Assembly (NCBI GenBank): GCA_002686115.1
Contig: NZAF01000078.1
Span: forward strand, 1-10,842
Length of the DNA: 10,842 nt
Reading direction: 5' to 3'
Source: Halobacteriovorax sp.
GTDB lineage: Bacteria; Bdellovibrionota; Bacteriovoracia; Bacteriovoracales; Bacteriovoracaceae
The notes below the pieces were generated by a model, which ran no database searches, was not told where the DNA came from, and saw nothing but the letters and a program-made list of their open reading frames with translations. The position numbers were made by a program, and so were the translations under genes. This document shows, in pieces, positions 1 through 5,656 of the stretch (positions are counted from its first letter, which is position 1; every line of letters starts with the position of its first letter).

Positions 1-143
1 ACACTAGGGTGTGAAGAGAAGTCGGGTTCACCAACATTTAGGCCAATGATTTTTTTTCCATTGGCCCTTAGTTGAGTTATTTTTTCTGAGATTTTAATGC
101 TTCCTGATGGAGTGATACCTTCAACACGTTCAGATAATTTCAT
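1..143 (-). CDS. Class I aminotransferase (aspartate/prephenate type), N-terminal fragment
   Basis: Reading the minus strand from an ATG at 143 gives 47 codons before the window ends, so only the N-terminus is present. It starts MKLSERVEGITPSG and continues to G-L-N-V-G-E-P-D-F. This matches the N-terminal arm and first strand of PLP-dependent fold-type I, subgroup Ib aminotransferases, whose usual text is L-S-x-R ... G-x-x-V-I-x-L-x-x-G-E-P-D-F. The PLP lysine lies outside the window. The start is 24 bases after the stop of the DAHP synthase/chorismate mutase gene on the same strand, so the two are probably co-transcribed. Beside a chorismate mutase, the likely roles are aspartate, aromatic or prephenate aminotransferase, making phenylalanine and tyrosine precursors; the fragment cannot separate these. 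The family call is fairly sure, the substrate is not. Confidence 0.85.
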   Translation of the reverse strand, partial: MKLSERVEGITPSGSIKISEKITQLRANGKKIIGLNVGEPDFSSHPS

Positions 144-167
144 TTGAATCCATTTAGTAAGGCTTCG

Positions 168-1274
168 TTACTTTTTATCTTTATTTTTTAAATTAAAATC
201 ATTCATGATTTTTGTTTGTTGCCTTACTGATTCAGTATGAATCACATGGAAAATATCTTCAATATATTTTTCATCAAGGTCCATTTTGCTTGCTAGTTGA
301 CAGCGCTCTTTCATAACCTGATCCATTCTACCAATTTGAAGAGGAGTTACATTATTGTCTTTTTTAGTCTGACCAATTTCGTTAACTACATTCATTCTCA
401 TCCTTAATAATTCCATAACTTCTCGGTCAATTTTATCAATCCCCATTCTTAATTTATCAAGAGTGTCTTCAAAATTCTTATCAAGACTAAACTCTTCTCT
501 AAGAGATAGGTTATTTATGATTTCAATGAGCCTTGCAGGTGTGACCTGTTGTTTGGCATCACTAAGGGCCTTGTCTGGATTAATATGTGTCTCAACCATT
601 AGTCCTTCCATATTTACATCCATTGCTTTTTGACAAACTTCAGCGATCAGGTCTCTTGTTCCTGCGATGTGACTTGGATCACAAATAATTGGTAGGTCTG
701 GCAAATTTCTTTTTAACTCTATTGGAATAGACCAAATAGGTAGATTTCGATACTTTGTTTTCTCAGCAGAAGAGAATCCTCTATGTATAGCAGCAAGCTT
801 TGTTAAACCAACAGTATTAAACCTTTCAATAGCTCCCATCCAAAGAGCGAGGTCTGCATTGATAGGGTTTTTTACCATAACTGGAATATCTACACCTTTA
901 AGTGCATCTGCTATTTCTTGAACAGCAAAAGGTGAAACGGTTGTTCTAGCACCAATCCAAAGGATATCGATATCGTGCTTAAGAGCAAGCTCAACATGTG
1001 ATGCATTTGCGACTTCTGTAGTGACAAGTAAACCAGTTTCTTGTTTCACTTTTTGAAGCCATGGTAGTCCAACAAGTCCGACACCTTCAAATGTATTAGG
1101 CCTTGTTCTTGGTTTCCAGATACCTGCTCTAAAAACCTGTACCTTGTCGTTCTCTTTTACTTGATGAGCAATGGCAAGCATCTGCTCTTCACTTTCTGCT
1201 GAACATGGTCCAGCGATGACAAGTGGCTTTTTTTCATCGATTTTAGGCCAAGTACTTAGTTTGTCGATTTTCAT
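168..1274 (-). CDS. aroF: Bifunctional DAHP synthase (type I-beta) / chorismate mutase (AroQ class)
   Basis: This 368-residue enzyme should condense phosphoenolpyruvate and erythrose 4-phosphate to DAHP, and its C-terminal domain should rearrange chorismate to prephenate. DAHP synthase motifs appear in order: GPCSAES (22-28), RAGIWKPRTRPN (49-60), WIGARTT (106-112), VKNPINAD (134-141), CDPSHIAG (198-205) and EGLMVETH (223-230). Probable metal ligands are C24, H202, E228 and D239. An AroQ helical domain follows at about 270-360, with LRMGIDKIDREVMELL and a TKKDN segment supplying its basic residues. There is no ACT domain. In known C-terminal fusions the mutase domain also senses prephenate to inhibit the synthase; that is family knowledge. 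I chose the ATG at 1274 because GAGGT lies 4 bases upstream. The in-frame TTG at 1304 lacks a ribosome site and sits at the likely transcription start. The aminotransferase follows directly. The exact symbol varies between genomes. Confidence 0.95.
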   Translation of the reverse strand: MKIDKLSTWPKIDEKKPLVIAGPCSAESEEQMLAIAHQVKENDKVQVFRAGIWKPRTRPNTFEGVGLVGLPWLQKVKQETGLLVTTEVANASHVELALKHDIDILWIGARTTVSPFAVQEIADALKGVDIPVMVKNPINADLALWMGAIERFNTVGLTKLAAIHRGFSSAEKTKYRNLPIWSIPIELKRNLPDLPIICDPSHIAGTRDLIAEVCQKAMDVNMEGLMVETHINPDKALSDAKQQVTPARLIEIINNLSLREEFSLDKNFEDTLDKLRMGIDKIDREVMELLRMRMNVVNEIGQTKKDNNVTPLQIGRMDQVMKERCQLASKMDLDEKYIEDIFHVIHTESVRQQTKIMNDFNLKNKDKK

Positions 1275-1306
1275 AACTACCTCTTCTCTTTTTAAAGTAT
1301 TCAAGG

Positions 1307-1312
1307 ATTATA
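1307..1312 (-). promoter_or_regulatory. Candidate -10 element for the DAHP synthase operon
   Basis: The minus strand reads TATAAT at 1312-1307, a perfect -10 consensus. Transcription would start near 1300 and leave a leader of about 26 bases carrying the GAGGT ribosome site. I see no good TTGACA-like -35 at 16-18 bases upstream (the sequence there reads CACAAT), so the promoter may be activator-dependent or use flanking AT-rich DNA. The position also argues against the upstream TTG start at 1304. Confidence 0.45.
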
Positions 1313-1377
1313 CAGCAATTCAGATACCAATTGTGCTTGATGAAAGCTTTATAAAGTATAGAAAAGACGTAGAAAAG

Positions 1378-1414
1378 TTTTAAACGAAGTGACAGATCTG
1401 TCTTTTGTTTAAAA
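1378..1414 (+). repeat. Long hairpin with a perfect 12-base palindrome at its tip
   Basis: TTTTAAAC (1378-1385) pairs with GTTTAAAA (1407-1414). Between them GAAG can pair with TTTT using two G-U pairs, T1390 is bulged, and GACA/TGTC closes a GATC loop. The tip alone is the perfect DNA palindrome GACAGATCTGTC (1391-1402). The G-U pairs only work in a plus-strand transcript; in a minus-strand transcript they become A-C mismatches. It lies about 70 bases upstream of the DAHP synthase -10, so it could be an operator in DNA or a structured RNA element read on the plus strand. No gene ends just before it, so a terminator role is not obvious. Confidence 0.5.
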
Positions 1415-1481
1415 GTTAAACAGATTTCTCCTAAAACCCATATAGGCTTGTTTGATTATTTGACGATATGAATGTGTTGCT

Positions 1482-1511
1482 TTGAATTTTTTTAAAAAAT
1501 TTATTTATACA
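1482..1511 (+). promoter_or_regulatory. Possible plus-strand promoter
   Basis: TTGAAT (1482-1487) and TATACA (1506-1511) are separated by 18 bases of T7A6-type DNA, each matching the sigma-70 consensus at about four of six positions. If used, it would make a leader of roughly 180 bases containing all the hairpins between 1533 and 1682. A competing choice is the TAAAAT at 1662-1667, only 29 bases before the small gene. Confidence 0.3.
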
Positions 1512-1532
1512 ATATGTATTTTAGAAAATTTG

Positions 1533-1573
1533 CTGCCTAAAGATTTTGGCAGTACACATTAGTGCTTTGCCAA
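1533..1573 (+). repeat. Two overlapping, mutually exclusive hairpins
   Basis: CTGCC (1533-1537) can pair with GGCAG (1548-1552). The same right arm is also part of TTGGCA (1546-1551), which can pair perfectly with TGCCAA (1568-1573) and enclose a small CAC/GTG stem at 1555-1564. The two folds cannot coexist in RNA. This is suggestive of a switching leader but the stems are short. Confidence 0.35.
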
Positions 1574-1597
1574 CTCGTAAGATATTTTGATTCATAT

Positions 1598-1682
1598 ATA
1601 CTTAGTTTCAACCTAAGTATTATCCCGATTTAAAGTAATCATTACTTTTAATCTTTTAGGTTAAAATTAACTACATTTTAAC
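1598..1682. repeat. Three phased inverted repeats, centres 31 bases apart
   Basis: Dyad 1 is ATACTTAG (1598-1605) and CTAAGTAT (1613-1620), 8-base arms with a 7-base spacer, centre 1609. Dyad 2 spans 1627-1653, with 13-base arms around C1640 and a single T/T mismatch; its core is AAAGTAAT-C-ATTACTTT. Dyad 3 is GTTAAAAT (1660-1667) and ATTTTAAC (1675-1682), again 8-7-8, centre 1671. Both centre-to-centre distances are 31 bases, about three helical turns, so the sites face the same side of the DNA. AACCTAA (1610-1616) can also pair with TTAGGTT (1656-1662) around dyad 2. The last arm ends three bases before AGGAG. The sites could be tandem operators of the small gene or alternating RNA stems; neither is proven. 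Confidence 0.6.
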
Positions 1683-1696
1683 TCTAGGAGAATGTC

Positions 1697-1858
1697 ATGA
1701 AAAAACTCTTACTACTAACAATTCTTTTTAATTTATCTTTTACAGTCATTGCTAATGAAGATGAGTCGATGGGTGAAGAAACAACAACGACGATTAGCAC
1801 TGATAGTGAAGATACAATGGATACAAGTTTAGATACTGAATCTGACTCTGAAGAATAA
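1697..1858 (+). CDS. Small secreted acidic peptide (53 aa), function unknown
   Basis: The ATG at 1697 has AGGAG at 1686-1690, six bases upstream, and opens a 53-codon frame ending TAA. The product begins MKKLLLLTILFNLSFTVIAN: two lysines, a hydrophobic core and a likely signal peptidase I cut after V-I-A (residue 19). The predicted mature part is 34 residues with 14 Asp/Glu, many Thr/Ser, and no Lys, Arg, Cys or aromatic residue, so it should be disordered and strongly negative. A run of four threonines lies at 29-32. It stands alone on the plus strand after the long dyad-rich region and ends at a hairpin. I do not recognise a family. Possible roles include cation binding, a surface or periplasmic charge layer, or a proteolytic fragment source; none is shown by the sequence. 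Confidence 0.8.
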   Translation: MKKLLLLTILFNLSFTVIANEDESMGEETTTTISTDSEDTMDTSLDTESDSEE

Positions 1859-1874
1859 GTAACAAGATTATCGA

Positions 1875-1904
1875 TTTATGGGCATATTAATTTATGTCCA
1901 TAAA
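1875..1904. terminator. Hairpin between convergent genes, probable bidirectional terminator
   Basis: TTTATGGGCATA (1875-1886) and TATGTCCATAAA (1893-1904) form a 12-pair stem with one G-U pair and a 6-base loop. It lies 16 bases after the small peptide gene stop and one base from the queD stop at 1906, so it sits exactly where both convergent transcripts should end. Neither strand has a long T run after the stem, so its strength as an intrinsic terminator is uncertain. Confidence 0.6.
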
Positions 1905-1905
1905 C

Positions 1906-2346
1906 CTAAGCTATATACATGGCAGAATTTTTTTCATTTTCTCGAACTTCTACTTGAGTAACCCAGACTCTACCATCCGTTTTCTTTTTAATCATGTCAT
2001 TTACTTTTTCATATACAAACTCAGCAGTACCTTCCATGCCAGCGTTTGGAAGTACGCGCATTTGAATGACGCCCTCTTCGTCTAGTTTTTGAAATGTTTC
2101 TCTATAAGGATCATCTTGTGAAACAAGAAATGTATGATCGAACATATCTTCAAGCCATGCCTTAACATCTTTGAGGTCCCCAAAGTCCATAACCCACATC
2201 TCTTTAGTAAGTTCTTTTGCTGCAAATTCAAAATGAAATGAGCGGCTGTAACCGTGCACAAAGCGGCAATGACTTTCAGCTTTCCACTGACGATGAGTAC
2301 AAGGGTATCCATAAAAGCTTTTTGTCGATTTAAATTGTTTTGCCAT
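1906..2346 (-). CDS. queD: QueD-like 6-carboxytetrahydropterin synthase / 6-pyruvoyl-tetrahydropterin synthase homologue
   Basis: This 146-residue protein belongs to the pterin synthase-like fold that converts 7,8-dihydroneopterin triphosphate to a carboxy- or pyruvoyl-tetrahydropterin, the second step of 7-deazaguanine (queuosine) synthesis in the QueD branch. The nucleophile region reads AESHCRFVHGYS with C27 and H31. FDH (69-71), T-A-E (107-109) and V-R-E (134-136) match the usual Asp-His and Glu positions. The classical C-x3-H-G-H has become C-x3-H-G-Y, so the second zinc histidine of that motif is Y33; H18 or H26 may substitute. The ATG at 2346 is chosen because AAGGA lies 8 bases upstream, while the overlapping ATG at 2351 opens another frame. 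It starts 14 bases after the proline iminopeptidase stop, suggesting one transcript. No other queuosine gene is in view, so the substrate remains open. Confidence 0.85.
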   Translation of the reverse strand: MAKQFKSTKSFYGYPCTHRQWKAESHCRFVHGYSRSFHFEFAAKELTKEMWVMDFGDLKDVKAWLEDMFDHTFLVSQDDPYRETFQKLDEEGVIQMRVLPNAGMEGTAEFVYEKVNDMIKKKTDGRVWVTQVEVRENEKNSAMYIA

Positions 2347-2360
2347 TGCATTATTCCTTT

Positions 2361-3317
2361 TTAAACTTCACCTATTTTTGCGAAACGCTCGGTTGATTCA
2401 ATCAGTGCCGATGTAATTCCTTTTTCACTGAGGGAATGACCAGCATCATCAATGATTTCAAGCTTCGCCTCAGGCCATGCACGATGTAACTCCCATGCTG
2501 ATTCCATAGGACATACCACATCATAACGTCCTTGGACGATAATGGCCGGGATATGTCTAATTTTGTCTATATTTTTAAGGAGCTGGTCTTCATCTTTAAA
2601 AAACCCTTTGTTTGTAAAGTAATGGCATTCAATTCTAGCAAAAGCATCTGCAAATTCATCTCCAGCAAAACTATCCATAAGCTCACTGCTTTGAATAAGC
2701 TTACTTGTCGATGCCTCCCATACAGACCAGGCTTTTGCCGCTTCAGAACGGATATCTTTATTTTCTGATGTGAGTCTTTTATAAAAAGCTTTAACAAAGT
2801 CACCTCTTTCTTCTGCAGGTATTGGAGCGATGTATTTTTCCCATGCATCTGGAAATATCTTTGATGCACCTTCTTGATAAAACCAATCGATCTCTTTTTT
2901 TCTTAGCATAAAAATTCCTCTAAGAAATAGTGCATCAACAGAATCCGGATGAGTCTGGGCATATGTAAGAGATAGGGTAGAGCCCCAGCTTCCACCAAAA
3001 ACGGACCATTTTTCAATTCCAAGATGAACTCTTAGTTTTTCAATATCTTCAACAAGATCCCAAGTGGTGTTCTCTTCAATCTCTGCGAATGGTTTTGACT
3101 TTCCGCATCCTCTTTGGTCAAAAAGAACAATATGATATTCGTTTGGATCAAAGTAACGGCGATAGTTTGGTTGAATTCCCCCGCCAGGTCCTCCATGTAA
3201 GAAGACTACTGCTTTTTTTCCTTTTGAACCACATTCTTCATAAAAAATTTCATGTAGCTCAGAGACTTTTAAATATCCTTCATTAAATGGATTTATTTCT
3301 GGGTAGAGTGTTTTCAT
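2361..3317 (-). CDS. pip: Proline iminopeptidase (alpha/beta hydrolase, peptidase family S33)
   Basis: The product (318 residues) should remove N-terminal proline from peptides in the cytoplasm; there is no signal peptide. Family signatures are present: HGGPGGG (41-47) forming the oxyanion region, DQRGCGKS (67-74), and the nucleophile elbow GGSWGS with Ser110. GRYDVVCP supplies Asp266 and DAGHS supplies His294. The triad spacing and total length fit characterised proline iminopeptidases of about 315 residues. The ATG at 3317 has AAGGA five bases upstream; the in-frame TTG at 3332 overlaps that ribosome site and is rejected. The gene is divergent from polB with only 37 bases between the two start codons, so its promoter must overlap the polB 5' end. 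It is followed 14 bases later by the QueD-like gene. Confidence 0.95.
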   Translation of the reverse strand: MKTLYPEINPFNEGYLKVSELHEIFYEECGSKGKKAVVFLHGGPGGGIQPNYRRYFDPNEYHIVLFDQRGCGKSKPFAEIEENTTWDLVEDIEKLRVHLGIEKWSVFGGSWGSTLSLTYAQTHPDSVDALFLRGIFMLRKKEIDWFYQEGASKIFPDAWEKYIAPIPAEERGDFVKAFYKRLTSENKDIRSEAAKAWSVWEASTSKLIQSSELMDSFAGDEFADAFARIECHYFTNKGFFKDEDQLLKNIDKIRHIPAIIVQGRYDVVCPMESAWELHRAWPEAKLEIIDDAGHSLSEKGITSALIESTERFAKIGEV

Positions 3318-3342
3318 TATTATCCTTTTCAAAAAAAAGTTG

Positions 3343-3348
3343 TACTAT
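3343..3348 (+). promoter_or_regulatory. Possible -10 element giving a leaderless polB mRNA
   Basis: TACTAT (3343-3348) lies six bases before the polB ATG at 3355, the usual distance from a -10 element to the transcription start. The ATG has no AGGA-like sequence upstream, so transcription could begin at or near the A of the ATG. No good -35 is visible, and the gap to the divergent pip gene is only 37 bases. Confidence 0.25.
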
Positions 3349-3354
3349 GCCTCT

Positions 3355-5646
3355 ATGAATAAGGGTTTTATCATAAACGATTCTATAACAGATGGTGCGA
3401 ATGGTATAGAGTTCCATTACTGGTTAAAAAGAGATAATGACGTCGCAAAAGTCATTTTTACTGGTGAGAAGGCTATCTTCTTTATTGAGTCAGATACAGA
3501 GTTGAGTCCAGATAGAAGGTTTGAAAGAAAGTCATTAAATCTTAAAGCTTTTAATGGAAGAAAGGTTGATGGTCTTTATTTTAAATTTCAAAAAGACTAC
3601 CTACAAGTAAAAAAAGAATTTGAAGAAAGAGGTGTAAGGACTTACGAGTCTGATATTTGGGCAAATGATCGTTTTTTAATGGAGAGATTTATTAATGGCT
3701 CTTTCGAGTTTAATGGACCTTCTCAAAATACTAAAGGGTATGAAACTTTTGTAAACCCAAATATAAAATCATGCTCTTTTGTTCCAAAGTTCGAAATCAT
3801 GTCTCTTGATATTGAAACCTCTCTAGGCACAGACCTATATTCTATTGCTATTCATCAAATAGGCACCGAAGAGATAAAAAAAGTTTATATGATAGGTGAT
3901 TTAGAAGATCGTGATGGAGTTGAGTTTTTTCAAACTGAAAAAGATCTTTTAGTTAAGTTTTTAAGGGACTTTCAAGATTTTAATCCTGAAGTAATTGTTG
4001 GATGGCATGTCATTGGCTTTGACTTAAAGTTCTTAGAAGATAAGTGTTTAAGTCTGGGATTAAAATTAAATTTAGGACGAAATAACTCAGAAGTTCGTCT
4101 CGATCAAAGAGCAAATGGTCAATGGTTTGCAAATATTAATGGTCGTGTTGTTCTCGACGGTCCAAGAGTTCTTAAACTTGCTTTTTATCAATTCGAAAAT
4201 TTTAAACTATCAACTGTTTCTAAAGCAGTTCTTGGTGGAAATAAAGATATTGAAGCGGAGGGAAGTGAGAAGGTTGAGGAAATTGAAAGACGCTTTCATG
4301 AAGATAAATTTTCCCTCGCAAAGTATAATCTTCTCGATTGCACATTGGTTTTAGATATTTTTTCAAAACTGTCATTAATAGACCATCTTACAAAGAGAGT
4401 TCTCTACAGTGGATTACTACTAGATAAATTAGGGATTTCAACAAGAGCATTTGATCATATCTACCTTCCAAAAGTACATCGAAAAGGATTTGTTGCAAAT
4501 AACGTTCTTGATATTCAAAAAGAAAAGGCAAGTCTCGGTGGATACGTGATGGAAGCCAAAGCAGGACTTCATGAACATGTCGTTGTTTTGGACTTTAAAA
4601 GTTTGTACCCAACAATTATTAAAACATTTAAAATTGATCCTATTGGAAGGCTCCATGGCAATATAGATCCTGTAACGACTGTAACAGGAGTTCAGTATTC
4701 AAAAAAAGAACATATCCTACCTGGAATTATTGATGAGCTTCTTTTAAAAAGGGCCGAGGCAAAGAGGAATAACGATCAAAACCTTTCTCAAGCAGTAAAG
4801 ATATTAATGAATTCTTTCTATGGTGTCCTCGGCTCAGCTGGGTGTCGCTTTTATCATGCTGACCTTGCTAGTTCTATTACAGAGACTGGTCAATGGATAT
4901 TAAAGCAGAGTATTCAATATATTGAAGAAAATGGTCATAAAGTAGTCTATGGCGATACAGACTCACTTTTTATTAAACTTAATTTTCTAGAGGTAGGCTC
5001 TCGTGATCAAACAGCTAATGAACTTGCAAAAAAAATAAATAATTTCCTCAGTGAAAAAATAAAAAAACAGTTCTCTGTTGAGTCCCATCTTGAGATGGAG
5101 TATGAAAAATACTTCTCAAAATTATTTCTTCCTTTTTCAAGAGGAGGAGATCAAGGAACAAAGAAGAGGTATGTTGGTCTTCTCGGAAATGGGGAACTCT
5201 ATTTTTCAGGCATGGAGTACGTAAGAAGTGATTGGACAAAATTAGCTAAAAAATTTCAATTTGAACTTTTTAAAAAATACTTTCATGGAGAGAGCTTAGA
5301 AGAGTTTATTAAAGACTTCGTAGCAGAATTTAAATCAGGCTTATTTGATGACTTGATTATTTATAAAAAGAGACTATCTAAGCCGTTAGATGAATATACA
5401 AAGTCAAACCCTCCACACGTCAAAGCAGCAAAGCTTCTGCGTGAAAAGAATCCAGATATGTTTATTAAAGATGTCGAATATGTCATGACTCGTTTTGGAC
5501 CTATTCCAGCATCCTTTGAAATCAAAGATGTAGACTACTCCCACTACATTGATAAACAATTAGCTCCTATAGGTAATGATGTGCTAAAATTTTTAGAAAA
5601 GGACTTTGATGACATCGTTAGCGGAAGTCAGATGACCCTTTTTTAA
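3355..5646 (+). CDS. polB: DNA polymerase II (family B) with 3'-5' exonuclease
   Basis: This 763-residue protein, close to the 783 of E. coli Pol II, is a family B replicative-type polymerase used in repair and lesion bypass. Exonuclease motifs: I, SLDIETS with D152/E154; II, GWHVIGFDL with D223; III, YNLLDC with Y324/D328. Polymerase motifs: A, LDFKSLYPTII with D413; B, KILMNSFYG; C, YGDTDS with D534/D536; then KKRY (603-606) in the palm/thumb region. The last five residues, QMTLF, look like a C-terminal sliding-clamp binding motif, as in E. coli Pol II. Exo II carries His where many relatives have Asn (GWN), but the catalytic acid is kept. The ATG at 3355 fits the family N-terminus better than the TTG at 3340; neither has a clear ribosome site. 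I see no LexA-like operator in the short upstream gap. The next gene's ribosome site overlaps its stop. Confidence 0.96.
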   Translation: MNKGFIINDSITDGANGIEFHYWLKRDNDVAKVIFTGEKAIFFIESDTELSPDRRFERKSLNLKAFNGRKVDGLYFKFQKDYLQVKKEFEERGVRTYESDIWANDRFLMERFINGSFEFNGPSQNTKGYETFVNPNIKSCSFVPKFEIMSLDIETSLGTDLYSIAIHQIGTEEIKKVYMIGDLEDRDGVEFFQTEKDLLVKFLRDFQDFNPEVIVGWHVIGFDLKFLEDKCLSLGLKLNLGRNNSEVRLDQRANGQWFANINGRVVLDGPRVLKLAFYQFENFKLSTVSKAVLGGNKDIEAEGSEKVEEIERRFHEDKFSLAKYNLLDCTLVLDIFSKLSLIDHLTKRVLYSGLLLDKLGISTRAFDHIYLPKVHRKGFVANNVLDIQKEKASLGGYVMEAKAGLHEHVVVLDFKSLYPTIIKTFKIDPIGRLHGNIDPVTTVTGVQYSKKEHILPGIIDELLLKRAEAKRNNDQNLSQAVKILMNSFYGVLGSAGCRFYHADLASSITETGQWILKQSIQYIEENGHKVVYGDTDSLFIKLNFLEVGSRDQTANELAKKINNFLSEKIKKQFSVESHLEMEYEKYFSKLFLPFSRGGDQGTKKRYVGLLGNGELYFSGMEYVRSDWTKLAKKFQFELFKKYFHGESLEEFIKDFVAEFKSGLFDDLIIYKKRLSKPLDEYTKSNPPHVKAAKLLREKNPDMFIKDVEYVMTRFGPIPASFEIKDVDYSHYIDKQLAPIGNDVLKFLEKDFDDIVSGSQMTLF

Positions 5647-5656
5647 GGAATAATTA

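Larger units (their letters stand above)
1275..1696. other. 422-base divergent intergenic region dense in dyad symmetry
   Basis: This stretch separates the minus-strand DAHP synthase gene from the plus-strand small secreted peptide gene. I find no convincing gene in it; the open frame at 1171-1383 on the plus strand is only the antisense of the DAHP synthase start. It holds a TATAAT facing the DAHP synthase gene, a long hairpin at 1378-1414, a possible plus-strand promoter at 1482-1511, overlapping hairpins at 1533-1573 and three evenly spaced dyads at 1598-1682. This is far longer and more structured than the other gaps in the window, most of which are under 100 bases. Confidence 0.7.

Noticed and set aside
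41..66. Perfect 8-base inverted repeat with an A8 run in its loop, inside the aminotransferase start
   Set aside because: The bases encode the conserved R-A-N-G-K-K-I-I-G-L segment, so the symmetry is most simply a coding coincidence; programmed slippage would need direct evidence.
1171..1383. Plus-strand 70-codon frame over the start of the DAHP synthase gene
   Set aside because: It is antisense to a well supported coding region, has no family resemblance and only extends into the intergenic gap by chance.
1598..1682. CRISPR-like array
   Set aside because: The 31-base spacing comes from inverted repeats with different sequences; there are no direct repeats with unique spacers and no cas gene nearby.
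1894..2085. Plus-strand 63-codon frame after the small peptide gene
   Set aside because: It begins inside the convergent hairpin and runs antisense to the QueD-like gene without a ribosome site.
2082..2351. Minus-strand frame overlapping the QueD-like gene start
   Set aside because: The ATG at 2351 has its ribosome site too close and the frame lies inside the recognised QueD-like gene.
2532..3286. Several frames on both strands within pip (2532-2768, 2567-2869, 3089-3286)
   Set aside because: All are shadows of the proline iminopeptidase frame, with Cys/Phe-rich or Lys-rich text typical of out-of-frame reading.
3318..3354. LexA (SOS) operator for polB
   Set aside because: E. coli polB is SOS-controlled, but I see no CTG-N10-CAG or similar dyad in the short gap or early coding region.
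4115..5239. Frames inside polB (4115-4354 plus; 4438-4656 and 5048-5239 minus)
   Set aside because: They overlap essential polymerase motifs and have no ribosome site or recognisable content.
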